Positions 51,246-63,524 of a DNA stretch of 64,000 nucleotides are shown here, one piece after another. Both the position numbers and the translations under genes were made by a program. Numbering within the stretch: the stretch's first letter is position 1; each line of letters opens with the position of its first letter. The notes below the pieces were generated by a model. It was given only the letters and a program-made list of their open reading frames with translations. It was not told the origin of the DNA and made no database searches. The stretch spans positions 67,211,205 through 67,275,204 of the forward strand of contig NC_092091.1 of assembly GCF_045679555.1 (NCBI RefSeq), read 5' to 3'. Origin of the DNA: Salvelinus alpinus. Lineage: Eukaryota; Chordata; Actinopteri; Salmoniformes; Salmonidae.

Positions 51246-51343
51246 TCACTGCCTCATAGCAGCCCCATCAGTCTCATTCAGTCAAGGGCATTTTACGCTT
51301 TAGCTTCCCCAAGTTGTTGGACTGTAGGGTGTGTGTATGTGTG

Positions 51344-51776
51344 TATCAAGTTTTATTTCACATGCTTTGTAAACAACAGGTGTAGGCTAACAATGAAATG
51401 TGTACTTACGGGCCCTTCCCAACAATGCAGAGAGAAAAAAAAGCGATAATAACACGAGGAATAAACACACAATGAGTAACGATAACTTGGCTTTATACAA
51501 CTTTTTAGAGCCTTCCTCTGACACTGCCTGCTATAGAAGTCCTGGATTGGCAGGAAGCTTAGCCCCAGTGATGTACTGGGCTGTACGCACTACCCTCTGC
51601 AGCGCCTTGCAGTCAGATGCCAAGCAGTTGCCATAGCAAGCAGTGATGCAACCAGTCAAGATGCTCTCTTTGGTGCAGATGTATAACTTTTTGAGGATCT
51701 GTGGGCCCATGCCAAATCTTTTCAAGCTGTCTACCTGCTCCACTAAATCCCTGTGGATGTGGATGGGGGCGTTTCC
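51344..51776 (-). mobile_element. LINE fragment with reverse-transcriptase C-terminal remnant
   Basis: The minus strand ends with the LINE tail (TTTATTTCACATGCTTTG in plus orientation, near 51350). Its frame at 51743-51531 carries the C-terminal signature ESILTGCITACYGNC and ALQRVVRTAQYITGAKLP of jockey/L2-type salmonid LINEs. An internal deletion removes the region between about 51460 and 51500. Not a functional gene. Confidence 0.82.
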
Positions 51777-51804
51777 TGTTTCTCTCTCCCTGGCTCACTG
51801 TAGA

Positions 51805-54800
51805 GACTGCCCCCCCCCTCCCCCACCACCACTGTACTGTGGACTGCCCCCCCCTCCCCCACCACCACTGTACTGTAGAGACTGTGCCCCCCCATCACCA
51901 CTGTACTGTACAGTGGTTTAAAGTACTTTTTAAGTAGTTTTTTAGGTATCTGTACTTTATTATTTATATTTTTGTTGAATTTTGCTTTACTACATTCCTA
52001 AAGGAAATGTTGTTTTCACTCTCCATACATTTTCCTTGACACCCAAAAGTACTCGTTACATTTTGAATGCTTAGCACAACAGGAAATTGCTCCAATTCGC
52101 ACACTTATCAACAGAACATTCCTGGTCATCCCTACTGCCTCTGATCTGGCAGACTCACTAAACACACATGCTTCGTTTTGTAAATTATGTCAAATGTTGG
52201 AGTGTGCCTCTGGCTCTCCGTAAATAAAATAAAATAAAAAAACAAGAAAATGGTGCCGCCTGGTTTGCTTAAGATAAGGAATTTTAAGTGATTTATATTT
52301 TTACTTTGGATATTTAAATATATTTTAGTAATGTTTACTTTTGATACTTTATATTTTAAAGCAAATACTTTTAGAATTTTACTGGGTGACTTTTACTAGA
52401 GTCATTTTCTGTTAAGTTAACTTTTACTCGGGTATGAAAATTGGGTACGCCCCCTCATTACCACTGTACTGGAAACTGCCCCCCCCCTACCACCTGTAAA
52501 GACTGTAGAGACAGTAGAGACTGTCCCCCTCACTACTGCTGTACTGTAGACTGTGGACTCTGTAGAGACTGTATCACCACCACCACTGTACTGTAGAGAC
52601 TGTGTCACCACCACCACTGTACTGTAGAGACTGTATCACCACCACCACTGTACTGTAGAGACTGTATCACCGCCACCACCACCATTGTACTGTAGAGACT
52701 GTATCGCCACCACCACCATTGTACTGTAGAGACTGTATCGCCACCACCACCATTGTACTGTAGAGACTGTATCGCCACCACCACCATTGTACTGTAGAGA
52801 CTGTATCGCCACCACCACCATTGTACTGTAGAGACTGTATCACCACCACCACTGTACTGTAGAGACTGTATCACCACCACCACTGTACTGTAGAGACTGT
52901 ATCACCACCACCACTGTACTGTAGAGACTGTATCACCACCACCACCACTGTACTGTAGAGACTGTATCACCACCACCACCACTGTACTGTAGAGACTGTA
53001 TCACCACCACCACCACTGTACTGTAGAGACTGTATCACCACCACCACCACTGTACTGTAGAGACTGTATCACCATCACCACCACTGTACTGTAGAGACTG
53101 TATCACCACCACCACCACTGTACTGTAGAGACTGTATCACCACCACCACCACTGTACTGTAGAGACTGTATCACCACCACCACCACTGTACTGTAGAGAC
53201 TGTATCACCACCACCACCACCACTGTACTGTAGAGACTGTATCACCACCACCACCACTGTACTGTAGAGACTGTATCACCACCACCACCACTGTACTGTA
53301 GAGACTGTATCACCACCACCACCACTGTACTGTAGAGACTGTATCACCACCACCACTGTACTGGAGAGACTGTATCACCACCACCACTGTACTGGAGAGA
53401 CTGTATCACCACCACCACTGTACTGTAGAGACTGTATCACCACCACCACCACTGTACTGTAGAGACTGTATCACCACCACCACTGTACTGGAGAGACTGT
53501 ATCACCACCACCACCACCACCACTGTACTGTAGAGACTGTATCACCACCACCACCACCACCACCACCACTGTACTGTAGAGACTGTATCACCACCACCAC
53601 TGTACTGTAGAGACTGTATCACCACCACTGTACTGTAGAGACTGTATCACCCCTCCACCACCACCACCACTGTACTGTAGAGACTGTATCACCACCACCA
53701 CTGTACTGTAGAGACTGTATCACCACCACCACTGTACTGTAGAGACTGTATCACCACCACCACTGTACTGTAGAGACTGTGTCACCACCACCACTGTACT
53801 GTAGAGACTGTATCACCCCTCCACCACTGTACTGTAGAGACTGTATCACCCCTCCACCACTGTACTGTAGAGACTGTATCACCACCACCACCACTGTAGA
53901 GACTGTATCACCACCACCACTGTACTGTAGAGACTGTATCACCCCTCCACCACCACCACTGTAGAGACTGTATCACCACCACCACTGTACCGTAGAGACT
54001 GTATCACCACCACACCACCACCACTGTACTGTAGAGACTGTATCACCACCACCACCACCACCACCACCACTGTACTGTAGAGACTGTATCACCACCACCA
54101 CTGTACTGTAGAGACTGTATCACCACCACTGTACTGTAGAGACTGTATCACCCCTCCACCACCACCACCACTGTACTGTAGAGACTGTATCACCACCACC
54201 ACTGTACTGTAGAGACTGTATCACCACCACCACTGTACTGTAGAGACTGTATCACCACCACCACTGTACTGTAGAGACTGTGTCACCACCACCACTGTAC
54301 TGTAGAGACTGTATCACCCCTCCACCACTGTACTGTAGAGACTGTATCACCCCTCCACCACTGTACTGTAGAGACTGTATCACCACCACCACCACTGTAG
54401 AGACTGTATCACCACCACCACTGTACTGTAGAGACTGTATCACCCCTCCACCACCACCACTGTAGAGACTGTATCACCACCACCACTGTACTGTAGAGAC
54501 TGTATCACCACCACCACCACTGTACTGTAGAGACTGTATCACCACCACCACCACTGTACTGTAGAGACTGTATCACCACCACCACCACTGTACTGTAGAG
54601 ACTGTATCACCACCACCACCACTGTACTGTAGAGACTGTATCACCACCACCACCACTGTACTGTAGAGACTGTATCACCACCACCACCACTGTACTGTAG
54701 AGACTGTATCACCACCACCACCACTGTACTGTAGAGACTGTATCACCACCACCACCACTGTACTGTAGAGACTGTATCACCACCACCACCACCACTGTAC

Positions 54801-55975
54801 TGTAGAGACTGTATCACCACCACCACCACTGTACTGTAGAGACTGTATCACCACCACCACCACTGTACTGTAGAGACTGTATCACCACCACCACCACTGT
54901 ACTGTCGAGACTGTATCACCACCACCACCACTTTACTGTCGAGACTGTATCACCACCACCACTGTACTGTAGAGACTGTATCACCACCACCACTGTACTG
55001 TAGAGACTGTATCACCACCACCACTGTACTGTAGAGACTGTATCACCACCACCACCACCACTGTACTGTAGAGACTGTATCACCACCACCACCACTGTAC
55101 TGTAGAGACTGTATCACCACCACCACCACTGTACTGTAGAGACTGTATCACCCCTCCACCACTGTACTGTAGAGACTGTATCACCACCACCACTGTACTG
55201 TAGAGACTGTATCACCACTACCGCTGTACTATAGAGACTGTATCACCACCACCGCTGTACTGTAGAGACTGTATCACCACCACCGCTGTACTGTAGAGAC
55301 TGTATCACCACCACCACTGTACTGTAGAGACTGTATCACCACCACCACTGTACTGTAGAGACTGTATCACCACCACCACTGTACTGTAGAGACTGTATCA
55401 CCACCACCACCACTGTACTGTAGAGACTGTATCACCACCACCACCACTGTACTGTAGAGACTGTATCACCACCACCCCCACTGTACTGTAGAGACTGTAT
55501 CACCACCACCCCCACTGTACTGTAGAGACTGTATCACCACCACTGTACTGTAGAGACTGTACCACCACCACTGTACTGTAGAGACTGTACCACCACCACT
55601 GTACTGTAGAGACTGTACCACCACCACCGTACTGTAGAGACTGTACCACCACCACTGTACTGTAGAGACTGTACCACCACCACCACCACTGTACTGTAGA
55701 GACTGTATCACCACCACTGTACTGTAGAGACTGTACCACCACCACTGTACTGTAGAGACTGTATCACCACCACCACTGTACTGTAGAGACTGTATCACCA
55801 CCAACACTGTACTGTAGAGACTGTATCACCACCAACACTGTACTGTAGAGACTGTATCACCACCACCACTGTACTGTAGAGACTGTATCACCACCACTGT
55901 ACTGTAGAGACTGTATCACCACCAACACTGTACTGTAGAGACTGTATCACCACCACTGTACTGTAGAGACTGAGC
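51805..55975. repeat. 4-kb (CAC)n-containing minisatellite
   Basis: More than 100 units of ACTGTACTGTAGAGACTGTA followed by TCACCACCACC. The number of CAC triplets per unit varies, so unit length runs from 25 to over 45 bp in steps of three. Variants: CCCCTCCACCAC units, ACCACC for TCACC at 55560-55740, AACACT at 55800-55930. The left end is invaded by a hAT element (51911-52448). Confidence 0.97.
51911..52448 (+). mobile_element. hAT-like non-autonomous element, copy D (right end lost)
   Basis: Starts CAGTGGTTTAAAGTACTTT and follows copy B through ACACCCAAAAGTACTCGTTA and AAATTGGGTAC. The last roughly 13 bases of the element are missing. The sequence switches directly to minisatellite-type CCCCCTCATTACCACTGTAC. 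No clean 8-bp duplication. Confidence 0.85.
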
Positions 55976-56197
55976 TGTGGGAGGGGAAAGAGGGGTTTAG
56001 GTTGTTTTTAATCATATCCTCGGCTATACAGTAATGTGTAGTAGTGGACTAGTACAGTGTGTGTGTACAGTATTGTGTGTGTGTGTGTGCGTGCGTGCAC
56101 GCTGAGCCCCAGACAAAGCCCCCCCTCCCCTCGGAGCCTGGGCCAGAGATATGACCTTGTGAAATGTCAGCCCGCCCACGGGGTGGCCCTGCCTGTG
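55976..56197 (+). other. Spacer with GT runs
   Basis: GTGTGT runs at 56058-56096; nothing coding. Confidence 0.35.

Positions 56198-56263
<66 letters not shown>
56198..56263. repeat. (CA)n microsatellite
   Basis: About 32 CA dinucleotides. Confidence 0.96.
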
Positions 56264-56265
<2 letters not shown>

Positions 56266-56751
56266 TGGTCCTGTCTGTTTCACACACAACCGTGGCGGCG
56301 GGGTGCGACAGAGGCAGCATTGTAGCGTTACGGCTAGCCTAGCGGCTTGAGGTGTAGTGTTGCGTGGAGGAGTCTCGAGACCTCAACACTAAACCCAGGA
56401 AGGAGAGCGAGAAAGGCAGGGCGAGAGTTAGGGAAAGAGAGGGGGAGGGCAGCAAAGGGCAAGAGAGATGGAGGGAGAAGGAGAGGTCGATAGAGGCAAA
56501 GGGGGGATAGTTCAAATTCACCCCCCCTCCTCAACCCTCCACTGTGTACTCCTGAGACCTCAGGTCAGCAATCTAGCCATTTCCCACTAACGACATTACA
56601 GCCATTAGGACCTGGCTGCTTTCTTTCTGTAGCATGTCACATGGACGCAGGTCATGCCTCGCATACTTCTCCCCTCTGGCCCGGTTCAGGTGACTAAAAG
56701 CTTTCAGTGGGAGTGAACGGCGGCCATGGAAAACAGTAGGTCTTAGACCTG

Positions 56752-56753
<2 letters not shown>
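56264..56753 (+). other. znf827 intron 1, purine-rich then unique
   Basis: GGAGAG-rich at 56395-56500; no exon recognised. Confidence 0.35.
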
Positions 56754-56799
<46 letters not shown>

Positions 56800-56965
56800 G
56801 TCTCTGTCTCTGTCTCTGTCTCTGTCTGTCTCTCTCGCTCTCTTTCTCTGTCACTCTCTCTCTGTCACACTCTCTTTCTCTGTCACTCTCTCTCTGTCTC
56901 TCTCTCACTTAATGTCGTCTTAGGAAATGTGAAGGAAGACACACACACACACACACACACACGGT
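56754..56965. repeat. (CT)n/(TCTG)n and (CA)n microsatellites
   Basis: (CT)n at 56755-56792, CTCTGT repeats to 56905, then a short (CA)n at 56939-56962. Confidence 0.93.
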
Positions 56966-57433
56966 GCATAGAAACACACGCAAAGGGTACACACACACAT
57001 CATAAACTGTGTAGAAAAAGAGAGGTCAGGTCTCTGGTTGTAAGGTGTAGTGTCCTGACTCCTGTAAGTGGTCAGTGTCTTCTTTTCCCTGCCCTGGCCT
57101 CTGCCACGGTGTGTGTGTGTGTCCTGACTCCTGTGTGTGTGAGATGGAGTGTGTACTAGCATCCCTGCGTGGTGGGCAGGTTTGTAGCTGTGCATGTACG
57201 CTTGGTCAGAGCGGTCGGGCCACGGTTGCGGTCACCTCTGGCCCATAGTCGGTGACGACCAGACCAGATGTGAGCTGACTCTAATGACCCCTGCGGGTGG
57301 GGTTGCCGAGGCAACCGCTTTCCCCTCTGCCTGTAAACAGAGGAGCAACCCACCAGTGTTCTTAGACGGGGTCGCCAAGGTGAAGACTAGCCTTGATGTG
57401 TGTGAGCAAGAGGGAGAGAGAAGAGAGCTCAAA

Positions 57434-57436
<3 letters not shown>

Positions 57437-57496
<60 letters not shown>
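57437..57496. repeat. (GT)n microsatellite
   Basis: About 29 GT dinucleotides. Confidence 0.96.
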
Positions 57497-57497
<1 letters not shown>

Positions 57498-58858
57498 AGA
57501 GGAGAGATTGTGTCTCAGTGTCATGGCTTCCCTTGACTTTTTTTTTGTTATTCTCGCTCTCTGTTTTCTTCAGTTGATGCTCAATGGGTTTATTTGTTGT
57601 TGAAGCCTCTACTGTCCCCCCCTCCTCCCAGTACAGTAAAGTTTTGACATTTTCTTAGCCCAGGCTTGTTGCTTTCTGACATATTCTTATGGAAAGGGGT
57701 TAATATGTTTCAGGAATACTCACTTTCTTTTGTTCGCCCTTGTCTGGCAAGCTGTAATGTTTTGCTTATGAATATTGATACACCAAGTGTATATTAATGA
57801 CCCTGGGTGACCTTAACCCTATCCTTATTGGCTCCCTGGTGGTATCTGCATCCTCATGAATATTAAACAGGCTCTGTAACCTCCATTACCCTAATCTTTG
57901 CTGTCTAGCCTCCCGGAAGGTCCTGTTGTCATGGTAACCCCGTTACTAAACTCCTTGGGAGGAAAAAAATTGACCCTGGGAAAAAAATATATGTTGAAAA
58001 TAAAGGATTGAAAAATCATTCAAGTTATTTTATCCACCGTTGCTGGTGATCCTCAGTGCTGAGAGAAAGGCTTGGGGAAAGCTGGTGGATTTTGTTGCAT
58101 TAAAGCTCCTTGGATTTTCGGTGTTATTATGATTTTCTTCAGTCATTGCCAAGGCAGTGAGTTACCCCTTGCTGAGAGGACCGAAGTCTATTTGGTATTT
58201 TGAATAGGCTGTTCCCTTTGTACTTAGCTGGTAAATAGAATTGAGAGTGCGCACTTGTGATAAGGAGGCGTCAGAATGAGTGTATAGTGTAGTAGTCTGG
58301 CTCACTTTGTAATCCACGGGACAGGTGACTGCTGACTTGTTGATTTACAATGTCAACCCTCAAATCAAGGCTGTTCAAGTCAATGCCTCCTAGATTGTCA
58401 TTTAAGGATGCGCTCTCAAACTTTTGTATAATTTTTGCCAGTAGTTTTGAAATTAGTTCTCGAGCATAAAGTGTTCCCCGTTTTTTTTGTGTACTCCGTC
58501 ATCAAATTGTGTACTACGTCATAATTTGGTATATGCTACATCCCGCAATTTTGTAAAAAAATAAGTAATCCTACTATATGTTACAAATTTCTTGTGCTTA
58601 AGATCCTGGAGTTTCTTTAATGACAAAATCCAGTCCTTTCCTGGGTAATGTTCATTAGGGAACACTGTAGTAAAACATTGCGCAACAGAAAAAGCTAAAA
58701 CAAGTGTTTTCATATTGGATAAGTTCAGGTAGCACCTCCTCGTTTCCCTCCGTTTATGATCCAATGAACATGACCCTGGTTTGTCCTCAGGTCTGATCAT
58801 GATCATCCCTTCCTCCTCTCTTTTCCTCTCACCATACATCTCTTCTTCTCTCCTGTAG
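57497..58858 (+). other. znf827 intron 1, distal part
   Basis: Repeat-free. 57640-57920 (CATGAATATT, TATGAATATTGATA, AACCTCCATTACCC) looks like a conserved-element candidate. The intron ends with a long polypyrimidine tract and TCCTGTAG acceptor at 58851-58858. Confidence 0.45.
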
Positions 58859-60196
58859 ATGTGGACAGCGTCGAGGAGGGTGGGCCCGACGGGGTCTGCT
58901 GTCCCGTGGAGGACGACGGCGGCGTTGGCGGCGGTGGCTGGTACGGGAATGCTTCCGACACGCGCTCCGAGTCGTCGTACAGCGGCGACATCCATGACGA
59001 CCATGAGCTGTTCCTCCACGGGGGCTCCTCCCCTACCCCCTCCCCAGACCGACCTCCAGAACACCCCGACACCTCGACCGAGAGCTCCCTGGGGGGCTGC
59101 CCTACGCCTGTCCACAGCCACCACCACCGGGCCTCCCTTGAGCTCCTGAGCCTGGGGGTGGACGGAGGGGTGTTCTCTGCCCAGGATACCCTTTCCTCCG
59201 TGGTATCCTCGCTCTATGGAGAGGCTGCCTCCGAGGCCCTGGGGAAACCCCTGAGTAGTAACCTGCGGCGCCTCCTAGAGGCTGGGTCGTTGAAGCTGGA
59301 TGGGGATCTTCTGGGGAGAGTGAGAGGAAGGGGAGGAGAGTCGCCCCCTATAGGCTTAGCTCCAGCCCTGACCCTCTCCCCCTCCTCCCATCATGCTCAG
59401 CAGCTAAGTGCCCTCGCCCGAAAACTGGCAGCCAATAACAACAACAACAACAGTGGAGGCTCCGCTTCGGCCTCGCCCGCCTCTGTTGCCATGTCGACCA
59501 CCACCATCAAGCAGGAGCCCTGCGACCCCTTCGCCACGGTGGTCGCCCCGAGCAACGGCGCTGGCTTTGTGTGGGTGGGAGTGGCCGGTGACGGGAAGTG
59601 GCCCCCGGCGGGTTGTTCCGCCTCCAGCGGCGGGTCCAGCCTATCACCGGACTCGGCCATCCAGAAACTGAAAGCGGCAGCCAACGCGGTTTTACAGGAC
59701 AAGAACGCCACCGTAGTGGCCTCGTCTACTTCCTCTTCATCATCCTCCTGCTCTACCGTACCCACCCTGGGAGGAGGAGGAGGGAGCCGGGGAGGAACGG
59801 ACGACTCGGTACGCTTCGATGCCTTCACCTCCCCCTTCAGCCCTCAGTCGGCCAGCTCCACGCTAGCCGCCCTGTCCAAGAAGGTGAGCGAGCGCTCCCA
59901 GACCACCTCCTCATCATCAGACCACCAACACCAACCCTCCCCCGGCTCCTCCTTCCTCTCCCTGGTCTCTATGACTTCCTCGGCTGCGCTCCTCAAGGAG
60001 GTGGCAGCCCGGGCGGCAGGGAACCTCCTTGCTGATAAGATGGAGGCCCCAGCAGGAGGAGGGGCCATCCAGGAGGACATCAAGCCCCTGCTGGACAGGA
60101 ACCAGAAGGCAGGGACCCCCACAGGGCCCCAGAGCACCATGGACCTGCTGCTGCCCTCCACCCCTAAGGGAAGGGCCAAACCCAGCAGCCAAGCAG
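58859..60196 (+). CDS. znf827: znf827 exon 2: N-terminal regulatory region of zinc finger protein 827
   Basis: 1338-bp exon with acceptor CTCCTGTAG and donor GCAG|GTAGGC; phase 1 at both ends. Joined to 31827-31869 it gives 460 residues. Blocks matching ZNF827: SSNLRRLLEAGSLKLD (about 147-162), SSHHAQQLSALARKLA (190-205), SPDSAIQKLKAAANAVLQDK (277-296), QSASSTLAALSKKVSER (344-360) and SLVSMTSSAALLKEVAARAAG (380-400). C2H2 fingers, expected downstream, are outside the window. From family knowledge, ZNF827 is a nuclear DNA-binding protein that recruits NuRD and acts at ALT telomeres. Fish-specific runs of Asn (about 209), Ser (about 297-310), Gly and His separate the conserved blocks. IKQE at 231-234 is a consensus SUMOylation site. 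The exon is GC-rich, unlike its introns. Reading past the donor adds 30 intronic residues before a stop at 60288, so intron retention would truncate the protein before the fingers. Confidence 0.95.
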
Positions 60197-61082
60197 GTAG
60201 GCTAATCCACCCTGACCCTACACAATTTCTTCCTGAGGTGGCATTTGTTGTCTATAAGCCTTATGGTGAGTTTTTGGATATACAGTAGCGAGCTACATTC
60301 AGTTCTTTTTTTCAGTTTGGTAAATGTAACAGTGAGTTTATCAAGATATTATGTCAGCTACGTTTTGTCGTCGTGACAAGTTTCGGAACACTGGACCTTT
60401 TGTATAATCCTTGTGACAAACAATGTGGCGCCATCCATCGATCCCAGAAGGTGTTGTTTCTCTAGCAAGGTTTTCTACAACAATGAACTGTTGTGGAAGA
60501 CCTTCCCAGGTTGAACACAACAGCAGATTTTTTTAATGCATTTCAATCAGTTATTTCACCTTGCATTTTTCAAGGTTGTTTGTCAGTTCATTTCACCTTG
60601 CACATCCTGAACTGTCCTCGGATATTAAATCCTCTTCAGTTTTTCAACTTGTTTGGAAACTATCGTTTACAGATATTCTCCAAGCCTTTGCTTATTATAT
60701 GGAATTATAGCTGGTCTCTAAGCAAATGTTCTAATATTTTGAATCCCTTTATATTACACTTTAAGGACATACACATTTGATTTACTGTATTACGGATGCC
60801 CCACTTCACATACATTTAAAAAAATATATATATATTTTTTCTTTCAAAATAAATTATTTTAAACTATTTTTTTTGACAAATTGCATGATTTGCCTCACAA
60901 TTGTAGTGGTAGGGATTCGGTTCAATCGCGGTGAATCGAATCATGCGAATCAAAATAATAATTTGTGAACCGCGAACAGTAAAATGCAAAACGTAGTAGC
61001 CTTCCTTGGATTATGCCGCTATAAAACTTGTTTTGTAGATACTTTAATAAGCTGATTTCGGAAGCTAGCCAGTAGTCAGCTT
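60197..61082 (+). other. znf827 intron 2, AT-rich
   Basis: No exon seen. TAGGGATTCGGTTCAATCGC near 60911 resembles a hAT-type terminus, but no partner end was found. Confidence 0.4.
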
Positions 61083-61097
61083 GCAGTGAACTCTTCT

Positions 61098-61581
61098 TTT
61101 TTTTTTTATATAAATTTTCTCCCCTTTTTCTCCCCAATTTTCGTGGTATCCAATCGCTAGTAATTACTATCTTGTCTCATCGCTACAACTCCCGTACTGG
61201 CTCGGGAGAGACGAAGGTCGAAAGCCATGCGTCCTCCGAAGCACAACCCAACCAAGCCGCACTGCTTCTTAACACAGCGCGCCTCCAACCCGGAAGCCAG
61301 CCGCACCAATGTGTCGGAGGAAACACCGTGCACCTGGCCCCCTCGGTTAGCGCGCACTGCGCCCGGCCCGCCACAGGAGTCGCTGGTGCGCGATGAGACA
61401 AGGATATCCCTACCGGCCAAACCCTCCCTAACCCGGACGACGCTATGCCAATTGTGCGTCGCCCCACGGACCTCCCGGTCGCGGCCGGCTGCGACAGAGC
61501 CTGGGCGCGAACCCAGAGACTCTGGTGGCGCAGCTAGCACTGCGATGCAGTGCCCTAGATCACTGCGCCACCCGGGAGGCA
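61098..61581 (-). mobile_element. tRNA-derived SINE, full length, minus strand
   Basis: On the minus strand the head is GCCTCCCGGGTGGCGCAGTG with an A box (TGGCGCAGTGATC). A GGTTCGCGCCC B box follows. The tail is rich in GGGGAGAAAAAGG and A. A perfect 15-bp target duplication GCAGTGAACTCTTCT flanks it (61083-61097 and 61582-61596), so insertion was fairly recent. Its CpG-rich body contrasts with the AT-rich intron. Confidence 0.93.
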
Positions 61582-61596
61582 GCAGTGAACTCTTCT

Positions 61597-61996
61597 AAGC
61601 AAAGATAAATGACTAAACTAAAATAGGTACATTTCCTGAAGAAAATGTGTGTGCTTGCTTCAGCTGTCCAAAAGTTTATTTTTTATAGTAGTGGAAGGTG
61701 TTACATGAAGATTTCAAGCTGAATAGAAGCTGAAGCAGTTCAATATAGTAAGAATAGGTCTGATTACTTTAGTAGAATGATATATATTTCAACTAGCGCA
61801 TCAATCATGAACAATGGCAGAACTATGCCTTCACTGCTTTCAATGGGGCTATTTAACACGGGAACCAATGTAGTTAATTAAGTGATGATGCCTGAAAAGC
61901 CAGTGTTTGGAGGATATATTGGCACGGGTTTGACTCGGGCCGGCAAACCGTGCCAATATATCCTACAAACACAGGCTTCGAGGCCATTATCACTTT
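61597..61996 (+). other. Intron 2 with inverted repeat
   Basis: At 61900-61972 GTGTTTGGAGGATATATTGG pairs with CCAATATATCCTACAAACAC around a short spacer containing CGGGCCGGC. Probably a terminal portion of a salmonid DNA transposon next to the element at 61997. Confidence 0.6.
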
Positions 61997-63219
61997 TATA
62001 CAACGGGTTACCGGTTACCAACATATTCAAATAATGATTGACATATTTTCATTAAACACGTTATTTTGATTTATTTATTCATACTATTTCATCCTTCCAC
62101 AATATATAGTCCCGAAACAAGTCTAGAGTTGCTACACAAGCCGGCTGGTCATTCGTTCTGTTCGGTTGTCAGAGACGCGACCAAGTCGTTCAGTCTTTTT
62201 GTTCTGTGTCTATGCACGCGACCAAGTCGTTCAGTCTTTTTGTTCTGTATCTATGCACGCGCCCCAGTCGTTCAGTCTTTTTGTTCTGTATCTATGCACG
62301 CACCCCTGTCGTTCAGTCTTTTTGTTCTGTATCTATGCACGCGACCCAGTCGTTCAGTCTTTTTGTTCTGTATCTATGCACGCGACCCAGTCGTTCAGTC
62401 TTTTTGTTCTGTATCTATGCACGCGACCCAGCCGTTCAGTCTTTTTGTTCTGTATCTATGCACGCGACCCAGTCGTTCGTTCTAAATGTTCCATTGCCAT
62501 ACTGGCTGGCAACATTCTTATCCCTTGCTTGCTAGCTAGCCAACTACGGCTAACTTTACAGTCACGTCAAACGGTGCAGACAGAATAACAACAGTGGCTG
62601 CATTTGTTTAAGCTGTTTTCTAGTGACATTTATTTGGATGCATCCATAACAATGAGCTAATGAGGCACGATTTCACCTGGCATAGAAAATGTGCTCTCTC
62701 GTCAGGACACTGTTGTTCAGAGGAGCTAGCCAACAACACAGATAACACAAAACTTCATCCAGAAGCTGGAATTTACTTTTCTTTGTATACATCCATAAAA
62801 ATTATGCCAGCTGATTAATGATTTAGACTGGCTGAGAAACGCTGCCTCTCTCTCTCTCGTCCCGACTCCCGACCCCTACACGTTCATTACTATGGGACAG
62901 ATGGAGATCGAATTTGAATATTGAAACAATGTTGCAAATGTCGGAGAGACAGTAAGGTTTATAAAAATCTCTGCTGTTGAAAACTAAATGTTAGTCTAGA
63001 AGAAATGTGAGATAATGTCTAGATGCTTTTTGTAGTGGAGATTAAGTTTATAACTTCCCTGCCTGGGCTGATGAGACAGTGGATTGCGCAGTCAGATGGA
63101 ACAGACTAAATAGACATTTTAACGTCATAGATTTAGCTGGTGGTAACATGTGGAATAGACACCGGCTGGAATGCGCTTTTAACCAATCAGCATTCAGGGT
63201 TAGACCCACCCGTTGTATA
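61997..63219. mobile_element. 1.2-kb non-autonomous DNA element with TATACAACGGGT ends
   Basis: The left end TATACAACGGGTTACC and the inverse of the right end, TATACAACGGGTGGG, share 12 bases. I recognise the interior as a high-copy salmonid repeat. No target duplication is clear and no transposase is encoded. It contains the 41-bp tandem repeat at 62177-62478. Confidence 0.75.
62177..62478. repeat. 41-bp tandem repeat within the element
   Basis: Units begin GCGACCCAGTCGTTCAGTCT at 62177, 62218, 62259, 62300, 62341, 62382, 62423 and 62464 (last partial). TTTTTGTTCTGTATCTATGCAC follows. Spacing is exactly 41. Confidence 0.95.
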
Positions 63220-63520
63220 ATTTGTAGGGTACCCTGACTGGAACTCAAACCCTGGTCCCTGTGACTCTCGTTATAAAACGGCTAAAATCTCTTGGTGAGG
63301 TTTCTAGGTTTGTATTTATTTTATTCATGTATTTGAATTTTTTTGCTCGCTCGCCCCACTTTTGATAGAGAGAGAGAGAATCCCCCTCCCCGTCTGGCCT
63401 GAGTCTGGGAAAAGTTCTGTGGGCCTGGCAGGATGTCCAACCCAAACCAATTGCGCTCGGCTCTGCGGTGTGTGCTCTCAGCACAGTAGGAACCGAGTGT
63501 CCATATCCGTGTCTGTTCTG
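63220..63520 (+). other. znf827 intron 2, unique stretch
   Basis: Nothing recognised apart from a short GAGAGA run at 63368-63380. Confidence 0.35.
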
Positions 63521-63524
63521 CAGA

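Noticed and set aside
51531-51743. Reverse-transcriptase-like protein gene
   Set aside because: Only the C-terminal remnant of a LINE protein, with an internal deletion and no start.
59397-59828. Antisense frame of 143 codons opposite znf827 exon 2
   Set aside because: GC-rich coding exons often have open antisense frames; it is the shadow of a conserved coding sequence.
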